Source of the DNA: a bacterium
Lineage (GTDB): Bacteria > Bacillota > Clostridia > Oscillospirales > Acutalibacteraceae
Direction of reading: 5' to 3'
NCBI GenBank assembly: GCA_020627425.1
Contig: JAHKXX010000245.1
Coordinates: 1 to 5,504, forward strand
Length of the DNA: 5,504 nucleotides
Shown here: piece by piece, positions 5,403 through 5,504 of the stretch
Layout: each line of letters opens with the position of its first letter
Position numbering within the stretch: the stretch's first letter is position 1
Made by a program: the position numbers and the translations under genes
Notes under the pieces: model-generated
Seen by the model: the letters and a program-made list of their open reading frames with translations, nothing else
Database searches by the model: none
What the model was told of the DNA's origin: nothing

Positions 5403-5487
5403 GCCGGCGGAGTGCCTCCGCGGTCGATTCGCGCACTCTGATTGATGTTACCACCTACCTATCGGCACGCGAACGAGCGGGGTTTAT
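5403..5487. repeat. Structured intergenic repeat, copy B
   Basis: This is the second copy of the element at 5240-5322, in the same orientation, 163 bases away. Shared blocks are GCCGGCG at the left, then CGCGCA, CTCTG, GTTACC, CCTACC, TATCGGCACGCG and GGTTTAT. Its left hairpin uses different bases from copy A: GCGGAG (5407-5412) with CTCCGC (5416-5421) around TGC, with outer C-G pairs beyond a one-base bulge. It lies upstream of the candidate galU promoter. Confidence 0.82.
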
Positions 5488-5504
5488 TGTCCCTCTCCTT
5501 CCGC

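Larger units (their letters stand above)
5192..5504. other. Non-coding region upstream of galU
   Basis: These 313 bases carry no supported gene. They hold the galU ribosome binding site, two copies of a structured repeat, a pair of short direct repeats and a promoter candidate, all listed separately. The G+C-rich repeats stand out from the AT-rich sequence between and around them. The last bases, 5488-5504, cannot be assigned; they may belong to the next unit beyond the window. Confidence 0.8.

Noticed and set aside
5240..5487. CRISPR array
   Set aside because: There are only two diverged copies of over 80 bases, with one long spacer between them and no cas genes.

Overview
The window looks like a piece of a chromosome from a low-to-moderate G+C Clostridia-type Firmicute, and a Ruminococcus-like gut or rumen bacterium would fit. 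The grounds are strong AGGAG-type ribosome binding sites, very AT-rich intergenic DNA, a glutamate dehydrogenase that closely resembles the Clostridium symbiosum enzyme, and a compact purC-purF purine operon. The assignment is an inference, because there is no rRNA or other taxonomic marker here.

Layout, left to right. Positions 1-660 (minus) hold the N-terminal 220 codons of purF, cut by the window edge, and 717-1430 (minus) hold purC, so the operon reads purC then purF leftwards. The AT-rich divergent region 1431-1905 carries a good purC promoter candidate with a PurBox-like sequence in its spacer, and a short hairpin plus T-run in the presumed gdhA leader. Positions 1906-3246 (plus) are gdhA, whose start is moved to the ATG that follows the ribosome binding site. 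A strong bidirectional terminator separates gdhA from the convergent pair at 3309-4255 (minus). That pair is a NUDIX hydrolase followed, with a 4-base ATGA overlap, by a nucleoside 2-deoxyribosyltransferase-family protein. A second terminator lies between this pair and galU (4319-5191, minus). Positions 5192-5504 are non-coding and hold two diverged copies of a structured repeat of about 84 bases, with the best galU promoter candidate between them.

Functionally the window is mostly housekeeping. It has de novo purine synthesis (PurF step 1, PurC SAICAR synthesis), ammonium assimilation or glutamate turnover (GdhA), nucleotide-pool cleaning or salvage (the NUDIX/deoxyribosyltransferase pair), and UDP-glucose supply for envelope and exopolysaccharide (GalU).

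I saw no clear new multi-gene system. The least explained items are the paired structured repeats around the galU promoter, one of which would be transcribed in the galU leader; the terminator that touches the ribosome binding site of the NUDIX gene; and the coupled NUDIX/deoxyribosyltransferase cassette.
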